A stretch of DNA of 64,000 nucleotides from Hyphomicrobium_A sp963776675 (GTDB lineage Bacteria; Pseudomonadota; Alphaproteobacteria; Rhizobiales; Hyphomicrobiaceae): assembly GCA_963776675.1 (NCBI GenBank), contig CAVZNR010000065.1, forward strand, positions 62,001 through 126,000, read 5' to 3'. The position numbers were made by a program, and so were the translations under genes. Each line of letters starts with the position of its first letter. Within the stretch, counting starts at the first letter, position 1. The notes beneath the pieces were generated by a model. That model was not told the DNA's origin, searched no databases, and saw nothing but the letters and a program-made list of their open reading frames with translations. Of the stretch, positions 1 through 12,135 are shown piece after piece.

Positions 1-201
1 AGGCGCAGGCGGCGCCGGGGCCATCGGGGCGGCGTGCAGGGGGGCGCATGGCCGGATACCGCGGCATGGGAACGGGGCGACTTGCCTAGAGTTCCCCCTT
101 GAAACGACGTACCATGATAGAGATCTGTGCCCCGGCCTTGCGCGATCCGCGCGCACGAGGGGTCAAATATTTGACGTAAAACGGGACTACCGCGGAGTGA
201 G

Positions 202-1089
202 ATGCGCTTTCCGGCAACGTTCCGAGGGTCGCGGGGCATGAGATATCGGGTTCGGACGGCAACCCGCCGCGGTCGTGGCACGCTGGCCGGTGCTCTTCTG
301 CTGCTGGCTTGTGCTGCACTCTTTGCCGAGCCAGCGCTGGCCGGCGCCAAGCCGCTGCCGGAAAAGGTGACCGCGACCTACAAGGTCAGTTTCAGCGTGT
401 TGGGTGACATCGGCACCTTCCGCTTCAACTCGACCGTCAACGGCGAGGCCTACGCGCTTGCCGCGGAAGCCAAGATCGACACCGCGGTGTTCGACTATTT
501 CGGCGCCATGACGAGCATGGGCTCGGTCATATCGTCGGTCGCGAAGCCGGGCGGCTATCAGTTCCGCTACAAGCAGAAGGCGATCTTAGGCAAGAAGAAG
601 AAGCGCGCGCTCGAGATGGCGTTCGATAACACGGGCGTCAGCGACGTCACCTTCGTGCCGCCCGACCCGCCGTCCAGGAAGGCGATCCCCGTCACCAAGG
701 AGCAGCTCCGGCACGTGCTCGATCCGCTGAGCGCGGTGATGGCGCTGTCGCTCGGCAACATCGCCAGGCCGTGCGAGCAGACGCTGCCCATCTTCGACGG
801 CAAGCAGCGCTTCGATGTCGTGTTCTCGCCGACGGGAGGCGCAAAGCGCGCCGGCGCCGACCATCTTTGCCACGTGCGCCTCGTTGCCATCTCGGGCCAC
901 AAGCCCGGTGAAGGCTCCGCCTCGGTGATCAATGGCGACATCGAGGTGGTGCTGCGTCCCGTTCCCAAGGCGAACATTCTCATTCCATATCGTGTTACAG
1001 TGCCCACCATTATCGGCTCGGCCATGCTGGTGTCCGAAAAGGTAGAGATTACGATGCCCGATCAGAAGCGGATCGCCTTCAGGCGCTAG
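202..1089 (+). CDS. DUF3108 domain-containing exported protein
   Basis: A 295-residue protein whose N-terminus has arginines followed by a hydrophobic stretch (GALLLLACAALFAEPALAG), which reads as a Sec signal peptide, so it is probably periplasmic. The rest resembles DUF3108 proteins, whose function is not known. Two starts are possible: the ATG used here, with GGAG just upstream, and an ATG at 238 that gives a more compact signal peptide. It lies 212 bases before the helicase on the same strand, an order common in related bacteria. Family call is by recognition of the overall sequence, not by a search. Confidence 0.75.
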   Translation: MRFPATFRGSRGMRYRVRTATRRGRGTLAGALLLLACAALFAEPALAGAKPLPEKVTATYKVSFSVLGDIGTFRFNSTVNGEAYALAAEAKIDTAVFDYFGAMTSMGSVISSVAKPGGYQFRYKQKAILGKKKKRALEMAFDNTGVSDVTFVPPDPPSRKAIPVTKEQLRHVLDPLSAVMALSLGNIARPCEQTLPIFDGKQRFDVVFSPTGGAKRAGADHLCHVRLVAISGHKPGEGSASVINGDIEVVLRPVPKANILIPYRVTVPTIIGSAMLVSEKVEITMPDQKRIAFRR

Positions 1090-1301
1090 AGGCCGAAACC
1101 GCGCCAGGCTGAGGGCCCAACAAAGTCACCCAACAAGAAACTTGAGACAGCGGCAGCAACCGCCTGGGGGAAGGCGATGGTTGGAGGCGATCGCGGTGCG
1201 CCCGCCCCCATCCGAAGGCGTCGAAAGCAAGGAAGCCCTTGATCTTGGACGGGGCGTCTGCAATGCCAAGGCGCAGTTGAGATCTGGAGGCCTAAACTTA
1301 A

Positions 1302-4418
<3,117 letters not shown>

Positions 4419-4422
<4 letters not shown>

Positions 4423-4862
4423 GTGGTGGCGAGGCAAAGCCGGACGATGCCCCCACCACCCAACGGATCGACAAGTGGCTTTGGTTCGCGCGGCTCGTGA
4501 AAACGCGCACCTTGGCGGCCGACCTCGTCACCGCCGGCAAGGTTCGGCTCAACCGCGCGCGGATCGACAAGCCGAGCCAGACGGTGCGGCTCGACGACGT
4601 GCTGACCGTGACCCTCAGCCGGCGGGTCCGGCTCTTCAAGGTGGTGGGCCTGGGCGAGCGGCGCGGGCCATCTGCCACGGCCCGCTTGCTGTATGAGGAA
4701 TTGACAGCCGCAGCCGATCCGCTCAAACCTGCGCAATCGTCATTGCAACTCCCCAGCTGGCAGGAGAGTGGGGTTGGCCCTGGCCGGCGCATGCCGGGCA
4801 GCGGGCGCCCGACCAAGAAAGAGCGTCGCGACATCGACCGGCTGGGCGGCAAGGCCCGCTAG
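4419..4862 (+). CDS. S4 domain RNA-binding protein (Hsp15/HslR-like)
   Basis: A 147-residue protein with an N-terminal S4 domain (QRIDKWLWFARLVKTRTLA, then a loop with VRLNRARIDKPSQTV). That pattern is typical of Hsp15-like proteins, which in E. coli bind the large ribosomal subunit carrying stalled nascent chains. The C-terminus is basic (RPTKKERRDIDRL), also usual. Its ATG overlaps the restored helicase stop as ATGA, which suggests translational coupling. In the sequence as written it is also in frame with the helicase, so automatic calling would fuse the two; I regard the fusion as an artefact of the frame slip at 4221. Confidence 0.85.
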
Positions 4863-4935
4863 GGCAGATCATCGGCGCTTGCGCGGCCCGGCTCCGGCAG
4901 CGGGGCCCAAGTGGAAGCAATCCGGACTTGAGCGA

Positions 4936-5274
4936 ATGACCTACATCGTCAACGAAAAATGCATAAAGTGCAAATACACCGATTGCGTCGAGGTCTGCCC
5001 GGTCGATTGCTTCTATGAGGGCGAGAACATGCTCGTCATCCACCCCGACGAGTGCATCGACTGCGGGGTCTGCGAGCCCGAGTGCCCGGTCGAGGCCATC
5101 AAGCCCGATACCGAGCCTGGGTTGGAGAAGTGGCTGGAGCTCAACCGGAAGTATTCCGAAAGCTGGCCCAACCTGACCTCCAAGAAGGAAGCCCTCCCGG
5201 AAGCCGACGCGTACAAGGACACGCCGGACAAATTCGAGAAGTTTTTCTCCCCCGAGCCGGGCGAGGGCGATTAA
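4936..5274 (+). CDS. fdxA: Seven-iron ferredoxin FdxA
   Basis: A 112-residue ferredoxin. The first cluster region has Cys pattern CIKCKYTDCVEVCPVDCF and the second has CIDCGVCEPECPVEA. This is the arrangement of the 3Fe-4S/4Fe-4S ferredoxins found next to carD and S4-domain genes in alphaproteobacteria. It carries electrons in the cytoplasm; the specific partner is unknown. The ATG at 4936 starts the conserved MTYIV; longer upstream frames lack any family similarity. It lies 73 bases after the S4 gene. Confidence 0.93.
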   Translation: MTYIVNEKCIKCKYTDCVEVCPVDCFYEGENMLVIHPDECIDCGVCEPECPVEAIKPDTEPGLEKWLELNRKYSESWPNLTSKKEALPEADAYKDTPDKFEKFFSPEPGEGD

Positions 5275-5722
5275 CGGATCTGCGGCCGCCCGCCGGGCCC
5301 GATTGCGGCAAAATGCGCATTTCCCTTTGAGAATGCTTAGGATTCAGGGCCGCCTGTTAAGCGGCTTCACATCCTGTCCAGCGCTCGGCCTTCATTTTCG
5401 ATGAAGTTTGTGTTACGGTGCTCACAGTTGAAGGCGAGTACTGAATACAAGGCCGGAACAGGAGCGAACAAAAAGCGTATACGCTTTGCCCCGAATTGAG
5501 CATTGATCGGGCCGCCAGCGGGCCGAGAAAGAGCGGTTTTGGTCTACCCCTAAGCACTCACCCGGATCTGGCCCAGCACCCGACATGTAAGGGGCCACGG
5601 CAAAGGATCCGGCGAAGGTTACCCGGAGCGGCGGTCCAGGTACCGACGCGCTGGGTGCGTGTGCGAACGCCCTGACTGAAGACCTATAGTTGTACCCTGA
5701 CGGAGAAAGTGAGACGACCCCT
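5275..5722. other. Gene-free stretch before carD
   Basis: 448 bases between fdxA and carD. I see no convincing coding frame on either strand. It holds a short hairpin-capable element (GCCGC, seven bases, GCGGC near 5350-5366) without a T tract, so it is not a typical terminator. The region presumably contains the carD promoter and a long leader, but I could not pick promoter boxes with confidence. Confidence 0.5.
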
Positions 5723-6778
5723 ATGGCTCAGAAGAAAAAGGCGCAGACTGTCTCCCGTTCGGCCAACTCCGTCGGCAAGAAGGCCGCCCACAAGACGACC
5801 GCTGCCAAGAAGGCGGGTCGCTCAGATATGAAATCCAAGCTCGTTGCCCGCAAGGGTGCTGCGAAATCCGCAGCGCCCGCAAAGGGCAAGAAGCCTGTCG
5901 CCAAAACAGCAGGAACCGCTGCCCCCGTCAAGTCGGCCGGCAAGGCGCCGCGCGCCCCTGTGGCCGCGAAGTCGCCGCCCGCTCGTGCAAAGGCGGCCCC
6001 GGCGCCTGCGAAGGGCGTGATCGCCAAGGGCGTCGTCGCCAAGCTGGCGGCACAGCGGAGCGCCGGCGCGGTGCGCGCCGTAGCGGCTTCCGTCAAGCCG
6101 TCGGGTCAGAAGATCACCGCGCCTGTAGCGCCGGGAACGCCGAAGTCGGTTGCCGAGAAGGCAGCCGCTGCGCGCCACATGGCGAGCGCGCAGAAGAAGC
6201 CGGTCAGCCAGCGTCACGGCTTCAAGGCAAACGAGTTCATCGTCTACCCCGCGCACGGAGTCGGCAAGATCGTCGGTATCGAGGAGCAGGAGATCGCCGG
6301 CATGGCGCTCGAGCTCTTCGTGATCAACTTCGAAAAGGAAAAGCTGACGCTGCGCGTGCCGACCGGCAAGCTCGCGAGCGTGGGCATGCGCAAGCTTTCC
6401 GAGGAGCCCGTCGTCAAGAAGGCGATGGAGACTTTGAAGGGCCGCGCGCGCGTGAAGCGGACCATGTGGAGCCGCCGCGCTCAGGAGTACGTCGCCAAGA
6501 TCAACTCCGGCGATCTCGTGTCCATCGCCGAGGTGGTGCGCGATCTGTATCGCTCCGAGGCGCAGCCCGAGCAGTCCTACTCCGAGCGTCAGCTCTACGA
6601 GGATGCGCTCGATCGCATGGCGCGTGAGATCGCGGCCGTCGAGAAGCTCGACGAGCGCGGTGCCGTGCAGCGCATCACCGAGGTGCTCTCCAAGAGCGCG
6701 CGCGGACGCCGGATGGCGGCCGAAGCCGAGGCCGAAGCGGAAGCCGAGGGCGGCGACGGCGAGACCAAGGCGGCCTGA
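5723..6778 (+). CDS. carD: CarD-family transcription regulator with histone H1-like N-terminal tail
   Basis: A 351-residue protein. From about residue 167 (FKANEFIVYPAHGVGKIVGIEEQ) it is a normal CarD/CdnL domain, which binds the RNA polymerase beta subunit and stabilises open promoter complexes. The first 165 residues or so are instead a low-complexity Lys/Ala/Pro tail like histone H1 or bacterial H1-like proteins. The usual rhizobial CarD has only a short lead-in. ATG 5723 has GGAGAAAG upstream. An internal ATG at 6179 (residue 153) would give a family-sized protein of about 199 residues, so two products are conceivable. The C-terminus ends in repeated EAEAEAEAE. A strong terminator follows. 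Confidence 0.92.
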   Translation: MAQKKKAQTVSRSANSVGKKAAHKTTAAKKAGRSDMKSKLVARKGAAKSAAPAKGKKPVAKTAGTAAPVKSAGKAPRAPVAAKSPPARAKAAPAPAKGVIAKGVVAKLAAQRSAGAVRAVAASVKPSGQKITAPVAPGTPKSVAEKAAAARHMASAQKKPVSQRHGFKANEFIVYPAHGVGKIVGIEEQEIAGMALELFVINFEKEKLTLRVPTGKLASVGMRKLSEEPVVKKAMETLKGRARVKRTMWSRRAQEYVAKINSGDLVSIAEVVRDLYRSEAQPEQSYSERQLYEDALDRMAREIAAVEKLDERGAVQRITEVLSKSARGRRMAAEAEAEAEAEGGDGETKAA

Positions 6779-6801
6779 TACGTTTCAGGCTCGCACGCTC
6801 C

Positions 6802-7728
6802 TTAAAGATCGACGGCGCCCGGCTTTTTTGCCGGGCGTTTTCTTTTTTGCACCGGCGCGCGCCGCTCGCTGCTGAGCGTGGGGTCGTCCGGCTGCAGCGA
6901 CCGCGGCGGCGTGCGCCCCTCGACGATGGCGATCTGGCTCGGATCCTCCACCTCGATGAAAGGCCCGTTGCGATACTCGATCCAGCCGCGCACCTCGACG
7001 CGCTTGCCTTTTAGCGCCGCGAGGGTTCGTTCCAGGTCCGGGTTTTTCCTGAGCAGCTTGGAGGAGATGCCGGCGGTGAAATCCTTGCGCCAGTCGGGGC
7101 CGAAGTTGAGATAGGTGCGAGACTTGGTGATGGCGACGTCCACGACGCGGCCCGCCACGACTTGGTAGGTGTTGCGCTGACGCAGGAGCGCGCGCGTGCG
7201 AAATGCGCGCTGAGTCGCATAGGCGGCGTTCGCCCAGAGTCCGGCTTTGACCGCGCGGGCGACCTGCTCGTACGCAAGCAGCTCGGTGATGCAGTGAAAA
7301 CTTCCCGGCAGCCCGTAAGCCCGGGCATGACCCTTTCGCAATAGCTCGCCTTGCACCCAGAGGCGTTCTCCGTCCCGGTCGAGGAAAAGGTGCGCGAGCA
7401 GGCGCCCGTAGCGGTCGGGTTGAGCGTCGGCATAGGCGATCTCCACCGAGCGGCCGAGCACGAGCGCGCGCAGGGCGGCCTCGGCCTGCTGCTCGGGCGG
7501 CCAGGCGGGCGCATCGGGGCGCATATCCGGCGAGCGCGGCGCCAAGGCCCCGATGAGGCGTACCTCGCGGTCGTCGTCGAGCCGCACCGTCTCGGCATCG
7601 ATGACGCGCACCACCGCGCGCGTCTCGCCGGCTTGCAGCGTGCAGGGCTGCGCGCGCGGCTCCTGCGCCGCCGCCGGTAACGTCAGGATGGATGGCGCCA
7701 GGACCAGTGCGAGAGCGGCAGGCCGCAC
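6802..7728 (-). CDS. Thermonuclease-family (SNase-like) exported protein
   Basis: 308 residues. The N-terminus MRPAALALVLAPSILTLPAAAQ is a clear signal peptide. The SNase-like domain follows: VIDAETVRLDD and VRLIGALAP, then DRYGRLLAHLFLDRDG and VQGELLRKGHARAYG, the regions that carry the catalytic Arg/Glu positions in staphylococcal nuclease. A C-terminal half (GRVVDVAITKSRTYLNFG onward) resembles the OB-like extension of many proteobacterial homologues. Probably a periplasmic or secreted protein; nuclease activity is not certain. It is convergent with carD and its last codons lie over the carD terminator. Confidence 0.82.
   Translation of the reverse strand: MRPAALALVLAPSILTLPAAAQEPRAQPCTLQAGETRAVVRVIDAETVRLDDDREVRLIGALAPRSPDMRPDAPAWPPEQQAEAALRALVLGRSVEIAYADAQPDRYGRLLAHLFLDRDGERLWVQGELLRKGHARAYGLPGSFHCITELLAYEQVARAVKAGLWANAAYATQRAFRTRALLRQRNTYQVVAGRVVDVAITKSRTYLNFGPDWRKDFTAGISSKLLRKNPDLERTLAALKGKRVEVRGWIEYRNGPFIEVEDPSQIAIVEGRTPPRSLQPDDPTLSSERRAPVQKRKRPAKKPGAVDL
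6816..6848 (+). terminator. Rho-independent terminator of carD
   Basis: Perfect 8-bp stem CGCCCGGC / GCCGGGCG (6816-6823 and 6830-6837) around a TTTTTT loop, followed by TTTTCTTTTTT. It lies 37 bases after the carD stop. It also overlaps the last codons of the convergent minus-strand nuclease gene, so the same bases code for protein on the other strand. On the minus strand there is no T tract after the stem, so it should terminate only carD transcription. Confidence 0.9.
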
Positions 7729-7853
7729 GTAGCGTTCGCTCGCAGAGGCCGGCGGTGCACACGGGGCGTATCCTCACGCAATACTGGGATCGACGCGCGC
7801 TGAGTATAGGCGACGCAGGCGGAAAAATCCCGGCGGGCCAATTGCCGGTCCTT

Positions 7854-9430
7854 CTAAAAGAGCCAGTGGGAGTCGAGCCCGAGCCAGAGGTCGGCTGCCG
7901 CCAGTCCAGAGCCGGGAAGGTCGTGGGCGGCAATGTCGGGAGGCAGCGCGTCGTCCGCGTATGCGCCGGGGTCGGGCGTGCTGTCGCCGTCGACCGTCCG
8001 TCCGTGGGTCATCGACCACGGGTGCCGCGGCGGCACGTGCGTGCAGCGCGGCGGCGTCCCACGCCGGGGCGTCGTCGAAGACGATGCGCTCGATGCCGGT
8101 GGCCGGGCCCTTGAGAAAGTCTTTGATCAAGATGCGGCCGCCGTCTTCGAGCGACAGCACGAGATCATCGGGCGCGTTCGACGGCCGATAGAGCGACACG
8201 TCGGCCGGCGCGATGCCGCCGCCGAGGATCAGCGCGTCGATGTCGGCTGCCGCGCCATTCTCGACGATCACGTCGCGCCCGTCGCCGGGCAGATAGACAT
8301 AGCCGTCGCTGCCGCGGCCACCGAGAGCCGTGTCGTCGCCGCGGCCGCCGTAAAGCGTGTCGTCGCCGGCGCTCCCGGTGAGGACGTTGCTCGCATCGTT
8401 GCCGACGAGGCGGCTCGTAGGCGGCAAGCGCTCAATGAGGCGGCCGCTCCGGGTGGGCGGCACGTCCGTGCCGGTCCCCGGGGCAGCGCTCGTCTGCGCG
8501 CCATGGAGAATGACGCCGTCCTCGACGAGATCGACGCCGCGGCCCAAGACGATACGATCGGTGGTCGTCGTTCCATTGGATGCGCTCGATGGAATAGAGA
8601 TGATCGTGCCCGGAGCTGGAAACGGCCACGTAGTTGGGCGATTTGTGCGGCACCCAATAGCGGTTGGTGGTGATGGTGACGGTACCGGCGCCCGAGTAGT
8701 CCATGACGTCGATACCGTCGGCTGCGTAGCTGACGTTGGGCTGGCCGCCGTGGATGATATTGAAGCCCGCCGACCAGTGGAACAGGTCGTCGCCCTTGCC
8801 GCCGTAGAGCTTCTCGATGACCAGCGGGGCGGATCCGCCGAGGAGCTCGTCGCGGCCCGAGCCGCCGAGCAGCGTGGTGAAGCCACACTCGATGCGCATG
8901 GCGTCGTCGCCGCTGGTGCCGAGCCGCGTCGCCATCCCCGGCGACAGGTGCACGCCGTAGGGCAGCTGCCGCGAGGGGTCGAGACCCGAATAGAAGATCA
9001 GCGAGGCGATGGCCGAGGAGGAGTTGACGGTGGGCGTGGGCGAGCCCGGCAGCCCGTAGGCGATGTAGGGGAAATCCTGCATCTCGATGTCGCGCGCATA
9101 GGAGGCCATGACCTCCCAGGAGCGAAACTCGTCGCCGCCGTAGGGGAGTGCGCGGCTGCCGCGATACTCGGGCGTGCCGATCTTGGCGAGCAGCACATCG
9201 CGCGCGGCGAGGTTGGCGACGGCGAGCGTGGTGCGGCCGTCGGCGCCCTCGATGCCGAGAAAGGCCCCCTCGGGGCCGGCCTCGCGCACGCCCTCCATGA
9301 CGAACCAGGCGTCCTGGCCGTTGGCGGTGTCGGCGTCGCTTGGCTGGAACACGAGCTGCAGGTGATCGAAGCCCAAAAGGCCGAGGCCGAACGCCCGCAC
9401 GGGCACCCATTCGATGCGAATGCGCGGCAT
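7854..9430 (-). pseudogene. RTX-type calcium-binding repeat protein, broken by two frame slips
   Basis: Read across three frames this is a protein of about 524 residues. Its middle carries glycine/aspartate nonapeptides of the hemolysin type (GGSGRDELLGG, GGKGDDLF, GDDTLYGGRGDDTALGG), which bind calcium and are typical of proteins secreted by type I systems. The N-terminal 150 residues are not recognised. Frame breaks lie near 8561-8565 (QWNDD joins TDRIVLG) and near 8000 (DPRTD joins VDGDSTPDPGA); each is mended by removing one base. The C-terminus ends ADLWLGLDSHWLF. No type I secretion genes are seen nearby. Either two sequence errors or a decaying gene. Confidence 0.7.
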
Positions 9431-9714
9431 GCCCTGGGCCCCCCGGCCCTTGTCCCGTGCGATGATCTCCGCCCGGCAGGATATATCAATGCGGGTATAG
9501 ATAGCAATATGCTACTTTAGATTGCAACACGAAGGCTGCGGGCTGAGGTGCCTCGCGGCCGCATGGCGACGCCTGGGAAATGCGCGCGTGATTTTCTGCG
9601 CGCGTCGAGCGGCGTGGAACAACGGGGCGCGCGCGGGCCGGATCGATTGACAAGGCTTCTCGCGTGACCGAGACAACGGGTGCAGCGGTCAGGCGCGCCA
9701 AGCGCGCGCGGAGA

Positions 9715-9791
9715 GGCCCCGTAGCTCAGTTGGATAGAGCATCAGATTCCTAATCTGAGGGTCACAGGTTCAAATCCTGTCGGGGTCACCA
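9715..9791 (+). tRNA. tRNA-Arg (anticodon CCT)
   Basis: Full cloverleaf: acceptor GGCCCCG pairs with CGGGGTC (one G-T), D arm GCTC...GAGC, anticodon stem TCAGA/TCTGA with loop TTCCTAA giving anticodon CCT, T arm ACAGG TTCAAAT CCTGT, and encoded CCA at 9789-9791. It sits alone between the RTX gene and lutA, on the plus strand. Confidence 0.97.
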
Positions 9792-9913
9792 ATAAGATCG
9801 TTTTGAGGGCGCCCTGGCCGTGCTCGTTGCATGTCTGGTGACGGCGCAAGCCTACTTCTGGCCATTCAATCTGCTTGTTCCTTAGCATTCGGCGTGCAGG
9901 TGCCCAAAAGTCC

Positions 9914-10714
9914 ATGTTCGAAGACGCCAGCACAGTCGAAGACAGGCCAGTGCGACCGCGGGTCGGATTGTTCGTTACCTGTCTCGTCGATCTCTTTCGT
10001 CCCAATATCGGGTTTGCCGCCGTCAAGCTGCTCGAGGATGCCGGCTGCCGCGTCGAGGTCCCTGCGCAGCAGGTGTGCTGCGGGCAACCCGCCTACAACA
10101 GCGGCGACGTGGCCCCTGCCCGCCACATCGCCCGGCAGGTGATCGAGGCATTCGCCGGTTTCGACTACGTCGTGGGTCCGTCGGGATCGTGCATGGCGAC
10201 GATCCGCAAGGACTACCCCGCCATGTTCGAGGACGACGCCGCTTGGCGCGCGCGCGCGAGTGAGCTTGCCGAGCGCAGCTATGAGCTTATGTCCTTCCTG
10301 ACGGACGTGCTGAGGGTATCGCTGACGGACGTCACCTATCGGGGCAAGGTGACCTATCACGACAGCTGCTCGGGATTGCGCCGCCTCGGCATCAAGGGGC
10401 AGCCGCGCCAACTGCTGGCACAGGTTGAGGGGCTCGAGCTGTGCGAGCTGCAGGACGGCGAGACGTGCTGTGGTTTCGGGGGGACCTTCTGCGTCAAGTA
10501 CCCTGAGATCTCCGTCAAGATGGTGTCCGACAAGATCGCCAATGTGGAGAAGAGCGGCGCCGACACGCTCCTCGGCGGCGATCTTGGATGCCTTCTCAAT
10601 ATGGCAGGACGACTACGCCGCCTCGGCAAGACGACCCACGTCTATCATGTCGCCGAGGTCGCAGCCGGCATGGTCGAGTGCCCGGGCATTGGCGAGGCGG
10701 AGGAGAAGGGCTGA
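9914..10714 (+). CDS. lutA: LutA/YkgE-type iron-sulfur (CCG-domain) protein of lactate utilisation
   Basis: 266 residues with two cysteine-rich CCG domains: CLVDLF, VCCGQPAYNSGD and SGSC in the first half, then HDSCSGLRRLG, TCCGFGGTFCVK and GGDLGCL in the second. This is the pattern of LutA/YkgE and of heterodisulfide reductase D-like subunits. With LutB and LutC it forms a cytoplasmic complex linked to oxidation of L-lactate to pyruvate. The ATG at 9914 was chosen because upstream codons show no family features. The stop overlaps the lutB start (TGATG), so the three genes are one operon. First gene after tRNA-Arg. Confidence 0.9.
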   Translation: MFEDASTVEDRPVRPRVGLFVTCLVDLFRPNIGFAAVKLLEDAGCRVEVPAQQVCCGQPAYNSGDVAPARHIARQVIEAFAGFDYVVGPSGSCMATIRKDYPAMFEDDAAWRARASELAERSYELMSFLTDVLRVSLTDVTYRGKVTYHDSCSGLRRLGIKGQPRQLLAQVEGLELCELQDGETCCGFGGTFCVKYPEISVKMVSDKIANVEKSGADTLLGGDLGCLLNMAGRLRRLGKTTHVYHVAEVAAGMVECPGIGEAEEKG

Positions 10715-12135
10715 TGCGCGGCGAGAGGTCGAGCTTTCATGCGCGGGCTGTCGATGCCCTTGCCGATGCGAACTTTCAGCACTCCATTTCCAGTCTCAAA
10801 GGCGGCTTCGTCGCGGCGAGAGCCCGCGCCGTTGCGGCCCTGCCCAACTTCGAGGGCATGCGCGAGGCGGGTCGCGCCATCAAGGATCACACGCTCGCAA
10901 ACCTAGATTTCTATCTCGAGCGCTACGAGGCGGAGGTCACGAGGCAGGGTGGCCACGTGCATTGGGCCGAGGACGCCACCGAGGCATGCCGCATCGTGCG
11001 TGAGATCTGCGCGCGCGCCGGCGCCAAGACTGTCACCAAAGGCAAGTCGATGGTGTCGGAGGAGATCGGCCTCAATGCAGCGCTCGAGGCCGATGGGCTG
11101 GAGGTCATTGAGACGGACGCGGGCGAGTACATCGTGCAGCTCGCCAAGGAAGAGCCCAGCCATATCGTAATGCCGACCATTCACAAAACCATGGATGAGA
11201 TCGCCGATCTCTTTCAGGAGCACCATCGCGCCAAGGGGTTTCCCGAGCGCACCTGCGATGCCGTTGATCTCATCGGCCAGGTGCGCTCGGTCCTGCGCGG
11301 CAAATATTTCGCCGCCGATGTCGGCATCACCGGCGCAAACTTCCTCGTCGCCGAAACGGGGTCCAATGTCATCGTCACCAACGAGGGAAATGGCGATCTG
11401 ACCTCGACGCTGGCGCGCGTGCACATCGTGACTGCCGGCATCGAAAAAGTGGTGCCCACGCTCAATGACACCGCGGTGCTCCTGCGCCTGCTGGCGCGAA
11501 GCGCACTGGGTATGGAGATAACGAGCTACACGACCTTCTCGAGCGGGCCGCGCCGGCCCGGCGATCTCGACGGTCCGGAAGAGTACCACGTCATCCTGGT
11601 CGACAATGGCCGCACCAACATGCTCGCCGGCCCCTATCGGCCAATGCTGCGCTGCATCCGCTGCGGCGCCTGCCTGAACCACTGCCCCGTCTATCTCTCG
11701 GTCGGTGGCCACGCCTATAACTCGGTTTATCCCGGGCCGATGGGCTCTGTCCTTACGCCCATGATCGCGGGGCACGAAAAGGCCGAGGAGCTTCCCCATG
11801 CCTGCACGCTCAATGGCCGCTGCCAGCAGGTGTGCCCGGTCGACATCCCGCTCCCTGACATGTTGCGGCGTTTGCGCCACGACCAGTGGGAGGCCGGCTT
11901 CATCAGCGCCAAAGTGCGCTGGGGGATCGGCGTGTGGGCCTGGCTTGCGACGCGTCCGGCGCTCTATCATGCCCTAACGCGTTTCGGCATGGCGGTTATG
12001 GGGTTGGTCGGCCGCTCTCGAGGCCGTTTCAGCTACCTGCCGCTCGCCGGCGGATGGACCTCGGGACGCGATTTGCCCGCGCCCCAAGGGACAACATTTC
12101 ATGCGGCGTGGGCCAGAAGAAAGCGGCAGCAGTGA
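10714..12135 (+). CDS. lutB: LutB iron-sulfur protein of lactate utilisation
   Basis: 473 residues. The N-terminal two thirds match the LUD domain (VTKGKSMVSEEIGLN, GITGANFLVAETGS, VTNEGNGDL). The C-terminal third is ferredoxin-like, with CIRCGACLNHCPVY and CTLNGRCQQVCPVDIPLPDM, which should bind two 4Fe-4S clusters. This is the LutB/YkgF arrangement and usual length. ATG 10714 overlaps the lutA stop; an upstream in-frame start would lie inside lutA. The end overlaps the lutC start. Confidence 0.92.
   Translation: MRGERSSFHARAVDALADANFQHSISSLKGGFVAARARAVAALPNFEGMREAGRAIKDHTLANLDFYLERYEAEVTRQGGHVHWAEDATEACRIVREICARAGAKTVTKGKSMVSEEIGLNAALEADGLEVIETDAGEYIVQLAKEEPSHIVMPTIHKTMDEIADLFQEHHRAKGFPERTCDAVDLIGQVRSVLRGKYFAADVGITGANFLVAETGSNVIVTNEGNGDLTSTLARVHIVTAGIEKVVPTLNDTAVLLRLLARSALGMEITSYTTFSSGPRRPGDLDGPEEYHVILVDNGRTNMLAGPYRPMLRCIRCGACLNHCPVYLSVGGHAYNSVYPGPMGSVLTPMIAGHEKAEELPHACTLNGRCQQVCPVDIPLPDMLRRLRHDQWEAGFISAKVRWGIGVWAWLATRPALYHALTRFGMAVMGLVGRSRGRFSYLPLAGGWTSGRDLPAPQGTTFHAAWARRKRQQ

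Noticed and set aside
1..201. Possible end of an upstream gene at the left edge
   Set aside because: Short open frames end at 89 and 102 but neither has enough sequence to recognise; no claim can be supported.
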